This document shows positions 1 through 8,710 of a stretch of 23,140 nt of DNA, one piece after another (positions within the stretch are counted from its first letter, which is position 1; each line of letters begins with the position of its first letter). The DNA lies in the IMG/VR virus record IMGVR_UViG_3300025132_000317, positions 1 through 23,140 of that record, one strand, 5' to 3'. This DNA comes from a virus. The notes below the pieces were generated by a model. It saw nothing but the letters and a program-made list of their open reading frames with translations. It was not told the DNA's origin and searched no databases. A program made the translations under genes and the position numbers.

Positions 1-71
1 CTAGGAGAAATATATCCGTAGTTGTTTTTATTTATTACAGCCATCACTGCATTTCGTACTTCGTTTATCAT
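1..71 (-). CDS. Partial phage structural protein (N-terminus only)
   Basis: Only the first 23 codons lie in the window; the gene continues past the left edge. The peptide begins MINEVRNAVMAVINKNNYGY. From memory, the R-N-(T/A)-V-x-x-x-x-NKNNYGY-(I/L)-(S/T)-P opening is typical of a conserved structural protein downstream of the capsid gene in marine and crAss-like phages. The ATG at 71 is chosen because the other nearby ATG (76) meets a stop after two codons. A TAnnTTTG element (89-96) sits 17 bases upstream. Function is not known to me beyond likely virion assembly. Confidence 0.6.
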   Translation of the reverse strand, partial: MINEVRNAVMAVINKNNYGYISP

Positions 72-88
72 TGCATTTAATCTTTACA

Positions 89-96
89 CAAAGATA
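89..96 (-). promoter_or_regulatory. Candidate Bacteroidota -7 element (TATCTTTG)
   Basis: The minus strand reads TATCTTTG, matching the known Bacteroidota sigma-factor -7 consensus TAnnTTTG, 17 bases upstream of the partial gene at 1-71. No TTTG or TTG is found at the expected -33 distance, so the call rests on half the promoter and on the recurrence of this element upstream of other starts in the window. Confidence 0.35.
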
Positions 97-138
97 CATA
101 AAAAAAATACGATTTGATTTATTCGAGGATATACTCTT

Positions 139-891
139 TTATTTATCTAGCATTTTCTTTAATAGCTTATATGACTCAACACCTTCGTCTGTTTGAAAAT
201 ATGAGGCTACAATGTAAGATGGTTCTTCACCATGAGGAACTGTAAGCATTTTAGTTTTATTTTTCTTCAAATTAAAATACACATCTCTATTTTTATTTCT
301 CATTTGTAATAAAGTGGCGCTAAACATTTTAACTACTTCGTCTTGTAACTCAACCATAGGGTCGTTAATTAGATCTAAAAACTCTTGTGGATCTCTTCTA
401 GCAAATATCATTATATCTCTTTTAAGCTCCGCTGTTGTCATTTTATCCGCTCTAACACCCAACACTACTCTAGAAATACTTTCTAGCTTAGAAAGGCTTA
501 AATCGCGCGCAGCTACTTGAGCTTCTAATTCAAAGTTCATAATTTCCATATCTGCAGCAGCATCTTGTTCATTATCTACTTCATAAAAAACATTGCCATT
601 ACCTGGATGAAGTTTTAAAAATTGTTGTAAAATTTGATTTTGTCTTGGAACCCTTAACATTCCTTCTTCAAAAATAATAGGTTCTAATATAGCATTACCA
701 TCTTGCTCGTCTTCAAAAATAGATTTTTGATTTCTTGCATAGCGTAAAGCTCTATTAATTCCTGTGTCTTCATCAAAGTAAAGTAAGGCTTTTCTTTTTG
801 TGTGCTTGGATGACAGCATATAAGAAAGTGGTGCTGCATCTCTTCTTAATCTGTATACCTTATCATGGTATACTTGTTTATTTTTTTTCAT
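139..891 (-). CDS. Conserved phage structural/head-neck protein, unknown role
   Basis: A 250-residue soluble protein directly downstream of the major capsid gene and its terminator. It has no signal peptide or membrane segment. The N-terminus is basic (MKKNKQVYHDKVYRLRRD). A motif RNQKSIFEDEQDGNAILEP lies near residues 53-71, HPGNG near 95-99, and a region rich in charged helices follows to residue ~210. I recall similar proteins after the capsid gene in marine phages, always as hypothetical or structural proteins. The position suggests a capsid-associated or connector role, which is inference. The start at 891 follows an AAATTAAATCAA leader identical to that of the scaffold-like gene at 3577. 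Confidence 0.75.
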   Translation of the reverse strand: MKKNKQVYHDKVYRLRRDAAPLSYMLSSKHTKRKALLYFDEDTGINRALRYARNQKSIFEDEQDGNAILEPIIFEEGMLRVPRQNQILQQFLKLHPGNGNVFYEVDNEQDAAADMEIMNFELEAQVAARDLSLSKLESISRVVLGVRADKMTTAELKRDIMIFARRDPQEFLDLINDPMVELQDEVVKMFSATLLQMRNKNRDVYFNLKKNKTKMLTVPHGEEPSYIVASYFQTDEGVESYKLLKKMLDK

Positions 892-903
892 TTGATTTAA
901 TTT
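892..903 (-). promoter_or_regulatory. Conserved A/T leader before start codon (copy 1)
   Basis: The twelve bases AAATTAAATCAA immediately precede the ATG at 891. The same twelve bases precede the ATG at 3577. Bacteroidota translation starts usually lack Shine-Dalgarno pairing and favour A-rich leaders, so a ribosome-recruiting role is plausible. Nothing more can be read from the sequence. Confidence 0.35.
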
Positions 904-912
904 AAAATTTAT

Positions 913-950
913 AAAAAATATCTAGGGGGTGAAATTCACCCCCCGATATT
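913..950 (-). terminator. Rho-independent terminator after the major capsid gene
   Basis: Positions 925-943 form a near-perfect GC-rich inverted repeat (GGGGGTGAA / TTCACCCCC). The arms extend outward with AATATC (917-922) pairing to GATATT (945-950) after a small bulge. On the minus strand the hairpin is followed by a T-run at 918-913. It lies 13 bases past the capsid stop and before the 250-residue gene. It is the only strong GC hairpin I see in an intergenic gap here, and would limit transcription after the most highly needed structural gene, much as Tphi does after gene 10 in T7. Confidence 0.85.
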
Positions 951-963
951 ATTGAACTACTTA

Positions 964-2394
964 TTATGCATCTTGGAATAAGAAGAAGTTGTTTGCACCT
1001 AAAGTACAAAGCGCTCTTTCTGATAAGAAGTTAACTTGCATTACATCAGTTCCTGAAGTAGCAGCGCCACCAGCAGATCCTGTAATCCATGTTTTGTATC
1101 TTCTATCTTCAGTTTCAGAAGCTCTATATCTTACGTGTAAGAATGGTCTCTTAGCGTTCTTACCTAAGATTTGATCGTATACTGAAGTTGAACCAGCTGG
1201 TACAAGTACCCCGTTGATTTTTCCTCCAACAATATCTCCTCTCATAGTAGGATCGTTAAGGTATTTCCAATCTGTTTTGTAGAAATCATAACCTCTTCTG
1301 AATCCAGAGAATCCTAAATTTAAAGCCATCTCTTCATCATTATCAAATAATCCATAAGAACTACCACCTGCACCATAAGAATTTTGTGCAGCTAACATAT
1401 CATCAATATCAAAAGAAAATTCTCTATTTAAGAATAATACATTTTCTTCGATAGCTCCTTGTTTATCTAATCTTTGAATGATAGCGTCAAAGTCTGCTAA
1501 AGCAGCAGGTATTCCACCGCCCCATACATTTCCTCTTTGACCTAATACATAAAACAATCCTTCAGATCCTTTATTACCTGTACCTGATGCTACTCCAGCT
1601 GCGATAGCTGCTACACCAGAACCTGCTTCAGCTGGAACTGCTTCCACCATAGCTGTCTCTAGATAATCTTCAAATCTTAATCTTGTTTCATGTTCTGATT
1701 TTAAATACCATAAGTATCCTGTCGCTCCGTTTTCTGTAGTAACTTCAATCCATCCAATTTGAGCCATATCAGAACCAGATACTTCGTAAAGATCTTTGAT
1801 AATGATTGGACTGTTTTGGAAAATGACATCGTCAGCTTCTAAAGAATTTTCCATAGCAACTGAACCTTTTTGGAATTCAGAACCATATATAAATAATGAA
1901 CACTGTACAGCTGCAGCCATTGTTTGACCACCTGCTTCATAATACGCAACATCAATTGTTCCTGCTGCATAGTTAACTGCAGTAACGATACCTTTGTTAC
2001 TATTAGTTGAACCAATTGAACTGTCTGATAACATAAATGTTTGTCCTACTCTAATAGCAATTCCTCCTGTACCTGGTACAAGAACGTCATTGATAGTTAA
2101 TGTAGCAACATCTTGAGCTGCTGCTGCAGCTGAAGTTACATTTGTGTATTTAGTGTGTAATCTTCCTTGTTCTGCCCATTTGATAAGGTCAGAATTAGAA
2201 GGCATTTCAGCGCCTACCATTCTTAAGAATGACGCTACTGTTCTATTACCATATCTTTCAAATTCCTTTTCATAAGTATCTGGAAGATACTGATTCAAGA
2301 AATTGAAATTAGTAATGTAGTTTGATTGTACGGCTACTCTCTCAGCACTTGGTTGTAACGCAAATGTTGGAGTACCGGCTACTGCTCCTGGCAT
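964..2394 (-). CDS. Major capsid protein
   Basis: A 476-residue protein placed after portal and scaffold-like genes. It starts MPGAVAGTPTFALQPSAERV and carries a long C-terminal stretch I recognise as conserved in capsid proteins of marine and crAss-like phages: FSGFRRGYDFYKTDWKYLND near residues 359-378, GGKINGVLVPAGSTSVYDQ near 388-406, RPFLHVRYRASETEDRRYKT near 414-433, and NFLSERALCT near 451-460. It probably has the HK97 fold. An Ala/Gly-rich loop (residues ~250-275) may be an exposed insertion. No transmembrane segment is seen. Codon use looks somewhat cleaner than in neighbours, fitting high expression, and a strong terminator follows directly. Assignment rests on context and remembered family motifs. 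Confidence 0.85.
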   Translation of the reverse strand: MPGAVAGTPTFALQPSAERVAVQSNYITNFNFLNQYLPDTYEKEFERYGNRTVASFLRMVGAEMPSNSDLIKWAEQGRLHTKYTNVTSAAAAAQDVATLTINDVLVPGTGGIAIRVGQTFMLSDSSIGSTNSNKGIVTAVNYAAGTIDVAYYEAGGQTMAAAVQCSLFIYGSEFQKGSVAMENSLEADDVIFQNSPIIIKDLYEVSGSDMAQIGWIEVTTENGATGYLWYLKSEHETRLRFEDYLETAMVEAVPAEAGSGVAAIAAGVASGTGNKGSEGLFYVLGQRGNVWGGGIPAALADFDAIIQRLDKQGAIEENVLFLNREFSFDIDDMLAAQNSYGAGGSSYGLFDNDEEMALNLGFSGFRRGYDFYKTDWKYLNDPTMRGDIVGGKINGVLVPAGSTSVYDQILGKNAKRPFLHVRYRASETEDRRYKTWITGSAGGAATSGTDVMQVNFLSERALCTLGANNFFLFQDA

Positions 2395-2416
2395 AATTTT
2401 TAATTTTTAAATGTTA

Positions 2417-3577
2417 TTAATTATTTTTTTTTATACTTCTAATCTTTAAACCTCGACCTGAATCTTGATTTAGAGATCTTACTTTGAAGCCAGATTTTGA
2501 TGTGACTTGTGGAGCTGATCTTACATCCATATTTATATTTTTTGTTTTTTTGGATATATTATCAACAGCATCAGCCTTGCCTTGTTCGTAAAAGAACTTA
2601 GCATACTTGTCTGGATTCATGGCCATAGATAAAGCTCTATGATACTGCGAAGTGTTTTTTACCAAACCTTTATCGTCAACATATTGTTGAATAAAATTAT
2701 CGATAGACGATTGACTTTTCTTTACATCTTCAACAGCAGAAGGTAAATAAGAAATTTTCTTATCATTAATAACAAACTCAAAACCTTTGAAATCTTTATT
2801 AAATACTTTATTAGTTTCTTCTTTAAACCAATTTAGCTTATTAGCTGCTTCTTTTTCATACGCAGCATTATCTTCTATGTACTTTCTATAAGCTTTTATT
2901 TCCTTTTCATTACTTGAAGAAACAACTTCTCTTGACTCAAGAGGTAGTTTGTATTTTTCTTTTTGCTCTTTAAAGTATTTTTTAGCTTTAGATAGTTCTC
3001 TTTTTTTTGCTAGTTGTTTTTTCTTTTTTTCTTTTTCATCATCTAAATCTTCATCATAACCAAATTTGTCATCCATAAGATATTGTATATCTTCTGAATC
3101 TAAACCCTCTTCAGTTACAGAATAATAACTAGCAATTAAAGAATCAGGATTCATAGAATCATAATCTTGTTGTAATTTTACAAAATCATTTATACTTCTT
3201 CCTGTTTCTTTTTTATATTCAAAGTAAGCTTTTACATCTTCAGGTAATTCTTCTGACGTATTACGCTTAACAATGAAATCATCCAGTGAAGAAACCTCTT
3301 CACCGTATTTGTTTTCAATATATGAAAGAACGTCGCTATCTGACATTTCTGGGGCAGAAACTTGTGGAGCTTCTACTACAGGTTCTTTTATTTTTTCTTC
3401 TACTACTACCTCTTCTTTAACCGGAGTCTCTTGAAGATTTATACGATCAACGTCATCTTTTTGCGCTGGATTATCTAACGCTTCTTGTTGAGCTTCATGC
3501 TTATCTAGTAGTTCTTTTTCAATTTCTTGTGTTGATTTAGATTCCATTTCGCCTAAATCTTTTACTTTAATTTCCAT
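2417..3577 (-). CDS. Putative scaffolding protein
   Basis: A 386-residue, very charged protein between portal and major capsid genes, the classic scaffold position. The first ~190 residues are acidic and probably largely disordered, with a Val/Glu/Pro-rich stretch near 50-75. Residues ~180-210 are dense in lysine and arginine (EKEKKKKQLAKKRELSKAKK), followed by predicted helices. The C-terminus is short and basic (GRGLKIRSIKKNN), as expected for scaffolds that contact capsid protein through a positive tail. No protease motif is visible, and I see no separate prohead protease in the window. The start at 3577 follows the AAATTAAATCAA leader and a TAnnTTTG element. Confidence 0.6.
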   Translation of the reverse strand: MEIKVKDLGEMESKSTQEIEKELLDKHEAQQEALDNPAQKDDVDRINLQETPVKEEVVVEEKIKEPVVEAPQVSAPEMSDSDVLSYIENKYGEEVSSLDDFIVKRNTSEELPEDVKAYFEYKKETGRSINDFVKLQQDYDSMNPDSLIASYYSVTEEGLDSEDIQYLMDDKFGYDEDLDDEKEKKKKQLAKKRELSKAKKYFKEQKEKYKLPLESREVVSSSNEKEIKAYRKYIEDNAAYEKEAANKLNWFKEETNKVFNKDFKGFEFVINDKKISYLPSAVEDVKKSQSSIDNFIQQYVDDKGLVKNTSQYHRALSMAMNPDKYAKFFYEQGKADAVDNISKKTKNINMDVRSAPQVTSKSGFKVRSLNQDSGRGLKIRSIKKNN

Positions 3578-3589
3578 TTGATTTAATTT
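3578..3589 (-). promoter_or_regulatory. Conserved A/T leader before start codon (copy 2)
   Basis: AAATTAAATCAA immediately precedes the ATG at 3577 and is identical to the leader at 892-903. The two copies flank the capsid gene, one in front of the putative scaffold and one in front of the post-capsid gene. A role in translation initiation is inferred. Confidence 0.35.
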
Positions 3590-3592
3590 TTA

Positions 3593-3600
3593 CAAAGTTA
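3593..3600 (-). promoter_or_regulatory. Candidate -7 element (TAACTTTG)
   Basis: The minus strand reads TAACTTTG, fitting TAnnTTTG, 15 bases upstream of the scaffold-like gene start. No -33 TTTG is evident at 17-23 bases. It could drive a scaffold-capsid transcript that ends at the hairpin at 913-950. Confidence 0.35.
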
Positions 3601-3630
3601 ATAATAATTATAAATATAATTTTAGGTGTA

Positions 3631-3762
3631 TTAAATATTTGAAAATCTTCTTTTGGATTCCCAAAATACTTTTTTGGTTTTACCTAAAATTGATTTTCTT
3701 TCTACCCTTAAATTAAATTCTTCTCTGATTTGGGTTAATTGCGGCCCACTTACTTTTTGCAT
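3631..3762 (-). CDS. Small basic hypothetical protein, 43 residues
   Basis: A short reading frame in the 195-base gap between portal and scaffold-like genes, beginning MQKVSGPQLTQIREEF and ending in KVFWESKRRFSNI. It starts 10 bases after the portal stop with an A/T-rich leader (AAATAAAATATA), the usual spacing in this operon. It is rich in K and R, with a plausible amphipathic helix across its first half. I do not recognise it. Placement in an otherwise unexplained gap in a compact operon supports a real gene, but its length allows chance. Confidence 0.5.
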   Translation of the reverse strand: MQKVSGPQLTQIREEFNLRVERKSILGKTKKVFWESKRRFSNI

Positions 3763-3772
3763 TATATTTTAT

Positions 3773-6208
3773 TTATCTTGGATTGAATTCAGCCAAATCA
3801 AACCCATCTAAAGTATCTTCATTAGATTCAAAACTTATAGGTGGTAAATTATTTTTTCTTTGTTCAATTAATTTTGACTGCTCAGTATTAGCTTGACTTA
3901 TTCTTTTATTTTTAGCTTTCTCTCTGCTTTTTTCTCTTTGATCTATAGCCTGCTCTTCTCTACCTTTGAGCTGCATATTATAATCAAATTCTACTTGCAT
4001 CAACTCACGTTTTAACATAGCTTCATTTTTTAGCCTTTCTATATCAAAAGCCACCTCTGCTTGTTTTGCTTGCATTTTTACTTGAGCTTCCATTTGAAGC
4101 TTTTTCATTTCCTGTTCTGCTTGCATTTGCTGAACTTGCATTTTTGTTTGTGCGTCCATTTGCTTTTGAGTTAATGCAAATTGCTGATCTTTCTCTTGCT
4201 TCTTTTGTCTCTTAACTTTAAGTAATTGGTTGGCAAGTTTTATATTTTTAAGCTCTCTTATATCAATAGCATCTTCTAAGTTTATATCATTTTTAGATAA
4301 AGCCATTTGAATGTTTTGTTCTAACTGTGCTTTTTCTTCTTCATCTGGAGCCACTTCTATGAATATGCCAAAGTCATAAATATATAAATCTTTTATATCT
4401 TCTAATATTCCTACATTATATTTTCCAATTTGCATTTTAAACTCTTCTTTGAATTCAGCATACTCTAATATATCTGCTATTCTAACAGAAAGAGCTTCAG
4501 CTAAAGTTTGAGTTATATATAAACTTCCATGTAAGATATGACGTGTTGCTGTATTTGAATTTAAAGCTGCTAATTTTTGAACACCAACCAAAGCATATGG
4601 ATCAGGTTTAGTGCCATCTCTAGCTTCATTTAATCCTGTTACACTCCTTAACATATCCATGTAATGATTATAGGTTCCTATCAAACTATTAATTTTACCC
4701 TGCCCACTACTAGCAGTTAATTGTTGAATAGGTACTCTAGCATTATTAAACTCTCCGTCTTGAGTATAACTTCTTCCAATTACCGATCCAGTTTGAAAAT
4801 ATAATCTTAATGCATCTTGCGGGTTATACGCATTACCTGTTCCTAAGTCTACCTCATTTAAACCATCTGCGTCTATAAATACACCATCAGGCACAGTTCT
4901 TGCAATTACTTGCTGGAGCTTTAAATGTGTCATTTGAATTAAATCAGCAAACGTAATCATTCTTCTTACTAAAGATTCTATCACACCTTTATACATTCTT
5001 GGAGCGCATGCAATGTAATTTGGCATTGCGTATTGAGAGGCAGACTGAGGCCTAACCATGTTCTCCATTTTTTTCCATTGCAGCATTATGTTTGTTCCCA
5101 TTACCATAACCCCTTCATACCAAACATCTATTTTCTTTTCAACTTTTTCAAAATTTCCTTCCTCCATCATTTCTTCTGGCGGATTAAATTGATCATCTTT
5201 TTCTATAACTCTTGCTCCACCTCCATCTAATTTCTTTTTCTTGTATACTATAGAATTAGTGGTTTTGTAATTAAAATATAATAGCGTTGCTGTATCTCTA
5301 TTGAAAATACTGTTTTCGTAAAATTGAGCTACGTTATAATAATCATACCAAGCTTGACTGTATTGCGATATTTCATCTAAATCTTCATTCGTTAAACTTG
5401 GGTCGATTTTAGGAAGTTCTGTCATTGGTACAGTTTTTATTTCTCCCCAATAAAAACAATCTTTAAAGTAAGGGTCTTCCGTATAGCTATATACTACATT
5501 AGCTGGGTCTACATAATCTATTTTTACACCTTCACCTGGCAAAAAGTATTGTTTTGTTATTCCGATACCTAGTACGGTTATATCATAATCTACTCGCTTT
5601 CTTACTTGCGAATAATGATTTTCTTCAAATAAAGTATTTATAGCTTCTTCTTCAGCAATTTCTATTCCTGGCTTGTAATTTAATTGCATATACAAAGCAA
5701 GCTCTTCATCATTATTAGGAAGTTCATCAGGATCAGTTGCGAAAGGATTTACTCCAAATCCTTTTTGTATTTGATTTAGAATTGGTTTTGCCACCATATC
5801 AGCTTCAATCATATCTTGAAACGATGAACGATTTTCTGCAGATAAAGCATCTTGTGCATATGCCTGAACTTTAAATAATCTATCAGACATTCCATTTACT
5901 ACAATATCAACAAATTTAGGTATTATAGGAACTGGTGTCCAATCTAAATTTAAATAACTTAAATCACCATCTATAGCTAATTCATTTTTATACTTTTGGA
6001 CTGACTGCTCTCCTCTTGCATATAGTCTTAATCTATGATAATCTCTCCATTGAGAATAAAACCTACAAGTATTACTATCTTTACGAAACCATTCATATTG
6101 AATTGCTTGACCAATTTGCAATCCATATTCTACTGTATCTTTTTCACTATCAGAAACAAATAAGTTCGGAAACCCTATTGGGTTTATATCAATTTTTACA
6201 TCTACCAT
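3773..6208 (-). CDS. Portal protein
   Basis: An 811-residue protein whose start overlaps the terminase stop by one base (TAATG). The N-terminal half has motifs I associate with portals of marine and crAss-like phages: LNLDWTPVPIIPKFVDIVVN followed by GMSDRLF (residues ~87-113), YDITVLGIGITKQYF (~208-222) and DYVDPANVVYSYTEDP (~230-245). Residues ~640-790 form a long glutamine-, lysine- and methionine-rich helix (e.g. TKMQVQQMQAEQEMKKLQ), which would suit an extended C-terminal barrel of the kind known from podovirus portals such as P22. The role is the dodecameric ring at the packaging vertex. Immediate adjacency to the large terminase supports the call. A three-dimensional fold match is not shown. 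Confidence 0.85.
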   Translation of the reverse strand: MVDVKIDINPIGFPNLFVSDSEKDTVEYGLQIGQAIQYEWFRKDSNTCRFYSQWRDYHRLRLYARGEQSVQKYKNELAIDGDLSYLNLDWTPVPIIPKFVDIVVNGMSDRLFKVQAYAQDALSAENRSSFQDMIEADMVAKPILNQIQKGFGVNPFATDPDELPNNDEELALYMQLNYKPGIEIAEEEAINTLFEENHYSQVRKRVDYDITVLGIGITKQYFLPGEGVKIDYVDPANVVYSYTEDPYFKDCFYWGEIKTVPMTELPKIDPSLTNEDLDEISQYSQAWYDYYNVAQFYENSIFNRDTATLLYFNYKTTNSIVYKKKKLDGGGARVIEKDDQFNPPEEMMEEGNFEKVEKKIDVWYEGVMVMGTNIMLQWKKMENMVRPQSASQYAMPNYIACAPRMYKGVIESLVRRMITFADLIQMTHLKLQQVIARTVPDGVFIDADGLNEVDLGTGNAYNPQDALRLYFQTGSVIGRSYTQDGEFNNARVPIQQLTASSGQGKINSLIGTYNHYMDMLRSVTGLNEARDGTKPDPYALVGVQKLAALNSNTATRHILHGSLYITQTLAEALSVRIADILEYAEFKEEFKMQIGKYNVGILEDIKDLYIYDFGIFIEVAPDEEEKAQLEQNIQMALSKNDINLEDAIDIRELKNIKLANQLLKVKRQKKQEKDQQFALTQKQMDAQTKMQVQQMQAEQEMKKLQMEAQVKMQAKQAEVAFDIERLKNEAMLKRELMQVEFDYNMQLKGREEQAIDQREKSREKAKNKRISQANTEQSKLIEQRKNNLPPISFESNEDTLDGFDLAEFNPR

Positions 6209-8454
6209 TAAGTGCGTATTTCGCTGTATATTCCCTTGTTATTATACCTTGCAAAGTTAATCTTTATTTTTGACTCTTTTTTTTGTGGTGTGTATAAGTG
6301 TTTTTGATTAGCCATAATAGCTAATCCAGAACTTATACTAGCATCAAACTTAGTTCTATTGTTAATATTAAACCTAGCCCAGTCTTCGAGAGTTTTATTA
6401 AAATGCATAGTTCCCATATCTAATTTATCTCTAAATGAACCTTCCATATCCATTCCTACATACTTCTCTATATAACTTTCTATAGCACTAGCGTGAGCTT
6501 GTTTTACTTCTTCTGAAGAGTTAGGGATTCCTCCTATTTCTTTTTCTGATTTAGATAATTTATTATAAATTTTATCAGGTCTATTCATACAGTATTTCCT
6601 ATAACCTCTGTTTTTAAAATGGTACAATAATCTAGGTTTATTATTTTCTATTAATATAGGCATTCCATAAAACACGCAAGCCATAAGAACATCTTCAAAA
6701 AATAATTCTGCTGTTTGCGGTCGAGCAACATACTCTAAAAAAAACTCATTACTTGGAGCGTTGTCCATGTTAAATTTAGTTAATCCATGTAATGCTCCAT
6801 TAGACCCTCCTCCGCCTACTGTTCCAGATATATCGTATGAGTCACACCCAAAACTACCCAGATGATCATTTCCAGGTAAATAATTTCCATTTTGATTTAA
6901 CCTACAATTTTGCAAGTTTTTTTCTGGTATCCAAGAAACTAAAAACCTACCTCTAGAATCTGGAGACCATACTACTTTTGTATCTTTGATTCCGTTTTTC
7001 CAACTAAATCTACCTTGCGTTAAAAAATGTTCTTTAATTAAAGAATCATTGTAATCTATTTGCTGATAAATTTTTGTTAAATTAAATAATGACTGTTTAC
7101 TTTCATCTCTAAATGCATGAGAATCTGTTCTAGGAAATTGTCTGTAAAATTCATTTAAAACATCTGCATCTTTCTTTAAAGATTCTACTTCATTTTCCCA
7201 ATAATTAATAGCCCCTTGATAAATAAATTCTCCGTCAGAACCTACAATACTTTTGTTCGGAGTCTTGAACACAGGCATTCCGTATCTATCTATATATCCT
7301 TCAAAATTCCATTCCATTGGTATAAAAAGATTATATAATCCGCTTTTAGTTTGACCGTTTTGATTTCTGTTTTTTACATTAGAATCATAAAATAATTTTT
7401 TAAAATTAGAACCTCCTTTATCTAGAGCGTTAGACGTAGATCCCATCATACACTTACCTATAATCTTACTACCTAATCTTAAACAAGTTTTAGTTACATT
7501 CCAATTGTTTATAATATTATCTGGCTTTAGCCATTTACCTGATTCATCGTGAATTAATAGTTTTAATTTTTCTCCATCATAACTATTATCTGCAGTGTTC
7601 TTCCAATCTATAGTTGTATCCAATCCTTCTAACTCCTCTTCATCTGCCTGAAACATGTTTTTTTTAGTAATCTTGGAAGCTGGAACCCTGTAAGCTAATT
7701 CAGTTTTTGGTCTATCCATTCCGTCCTGAATTGGTTTAAAAAAGAAAGGATAGTTATTAGAAATAGGAACTACTTTGTCTGTAAACATTTTTTTAGCATC
7801 AGACCCTGTTTTAGAAAGTATACCTACTCTTGCATCTTTACTTATAGTAGCTGTATTTACTGCTTCACAAGATCCCATAAAAGAAAATCCTGAACGTCTT
7901 ATTTTTAAATAACACATTCCAAAACTTCTTTTGTCAGCTTTACATGCTTCCCAAAAAATATAAAATATTCTATTAGCTTCTCTAAATTCTGGTTTACCAA
8001 TATCTATTTTTGTCCATTGCAAATACATATAATGAGTCCCTGTTATGTATGTTGGATTTCCATTATTATAAAACCAGAAACCTTCTTCTCTCCTGTCAAA
8101 TTCACTTTCAATATAATCAACCCATTGATTTTTAAATTCAGTATTCATTTCATGCCATTGAAATATAGAATTTATTTTTGATAAAACTTTAGGATACTCA
8201 AACACAGACCAGTATTGATCAGAAGTTTTTTTAGATTTTTTAAAAATTTGTTTTGGAGTTTTTGGTAAACCAATTAACAAACCATTTATATTGTATATAT
8301 CACCTACGGTTCCATCTTTACTAATAACAATCAAATCATGTTTAGGATTATAACCATAAGCCCAAGATCTATGCTGATTCATCTTCAACATAGATTGTTT
8401 AGATACATGGTTTTTTACAATAGTATATAGTTTATTTTGATCGTCTTTCTGCAA
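6208..8454 (-). CDS. terL: Terminase large subunit (packaging ATPase/nuclease)
   Basis: A 748-residue motor protein. Residues ~184-191 (KIRRSGFS) fit the altered Walker A/arginine-rich loop of many phage terminases. LLIHDE at ~299-304 is Walker B with catalytic Glu, and GSTSNA at ~338-343 is the coupling motif. The segment NGQTKSGLYNLFIPMEWNFE near 366-385 is one I associate with crAss-like and marine terminases. The C-terminal nuclease has candidate acidic residues in FGCDSYD (~535-541), ILIENN (~600-605) and KFDASISSG (~702-710). The length is usual for this group. The start at 8454 overlaps the upstream gene by 23 bases, indicating translational coupling with the putative small subunit. 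Confidence 0.93.
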   Translation of the reverse strand: MQKDDQNKLYTIVKNHVSKQSMLKMNQHRSWAYGYNPKHDLIVISKDGTVGDIYNINGLLIGLPKTPKQIFKKSKKTSDQYWSVFEYPKVLSKINSIFQWHEMNTEFKNQWVDYIESEFDRREEGFWFYNNGNPTYITGTHYMYLQWTKIDIGKPEFREANRIFYIFWEACKADKRSFGMCYLKIRRSGFSFMGSCEAVNTATISKDARVGILSKTGSDAKKMFTDKVVPISNNYPFFFKPIQDGMDRPKTELAYRVPASKITKKNMFQADEEELEGLDTTIDWKNTADNSYDGEKLKLLIHDESGKWLKPDNIINNWNVTKTCLRLGSKIIGKCMMGSTSNALDKGGSNFKKLFYDSNVKNRNQNGQTKSGLYNLFIPMEWNFEGYIDRYGMPVFKTPNKSIVGSDGEFIYQGAINYWENEVESLKKDADVLNEFYRQFPRTDSHAFRDESKQSLFNLTKIYQQIDYNDSLIKEHFLTQGRFSWKNGIKDTKVVWSPDSRGRFLVSWIPEKNLQNCRLNQNGNYLPGNDHLGSFGCDSYDISGTVGGGGSNGALHGLTKFNMDNAPSNEFFLEYVARPQTAELFFEDVLMACVFYGMPILIENNKPRLLYHFKNRGYRKYCMNRPDKIYNKLSKSEKEIGGIPNSSEEVKQAHASAIESYIEKYVGMDMEGSFRDKLDMGTMHFNKTLEDWARFNINNRTKFDASISSGLAIMANQKHLYTPQKKESKIKINFARYNNKGIYSEIRT

Positions 8455-8710
8455 ATCCTTGTCTTGATTTTTCTTCTACTTTTTCAACTCCGTTTAATAA
8501 ATCTTTTTCTAATTCAATTCTTGTTAATATTTCAAATGCATCAAATATAGCAAGCTTTTTAGTAGCAGCTGCATTCTTTAACCTATCCGCAGCTAACTCA
8601 TCATCTTTATCATATTTAATAATATCTTCTTTAGCAACTTTTATTAACTGTGATACAGCTAATCTTCCTGCGTTAATTATTTCAAGTTTCAAGTCTTTTG
8701 ATGTTTTCAT
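8432..8710 (-). CDS. Putative terminase small subunit
   Basis: A 92-residue, largely helical, charged protein directly before and overlapping the large terminase gene by 23 bases. Its start overlaps the previous gene as ATGA. The sequence has a central Ala/Lys/Asp-rich helix (ELAADRLKNAAATKKLAIFD near residues 38-57) and a second helix ending FAERRSK. No helix-turn-helix is obvious. The position is that of the small subunit that recognises DNA for packaging. Small subunits diverge strongly, so assignment is mainly from context. Confidence 0.5.
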   Translation of the reverse strand: MKTSKDLKLEIINAGRLAVSQLIKVAKEDIIKYDKDDELAADRLKNAAATKKLAIFDAFEILTRIELEKDLLNGVEKVEEKSRQGFAERRSK

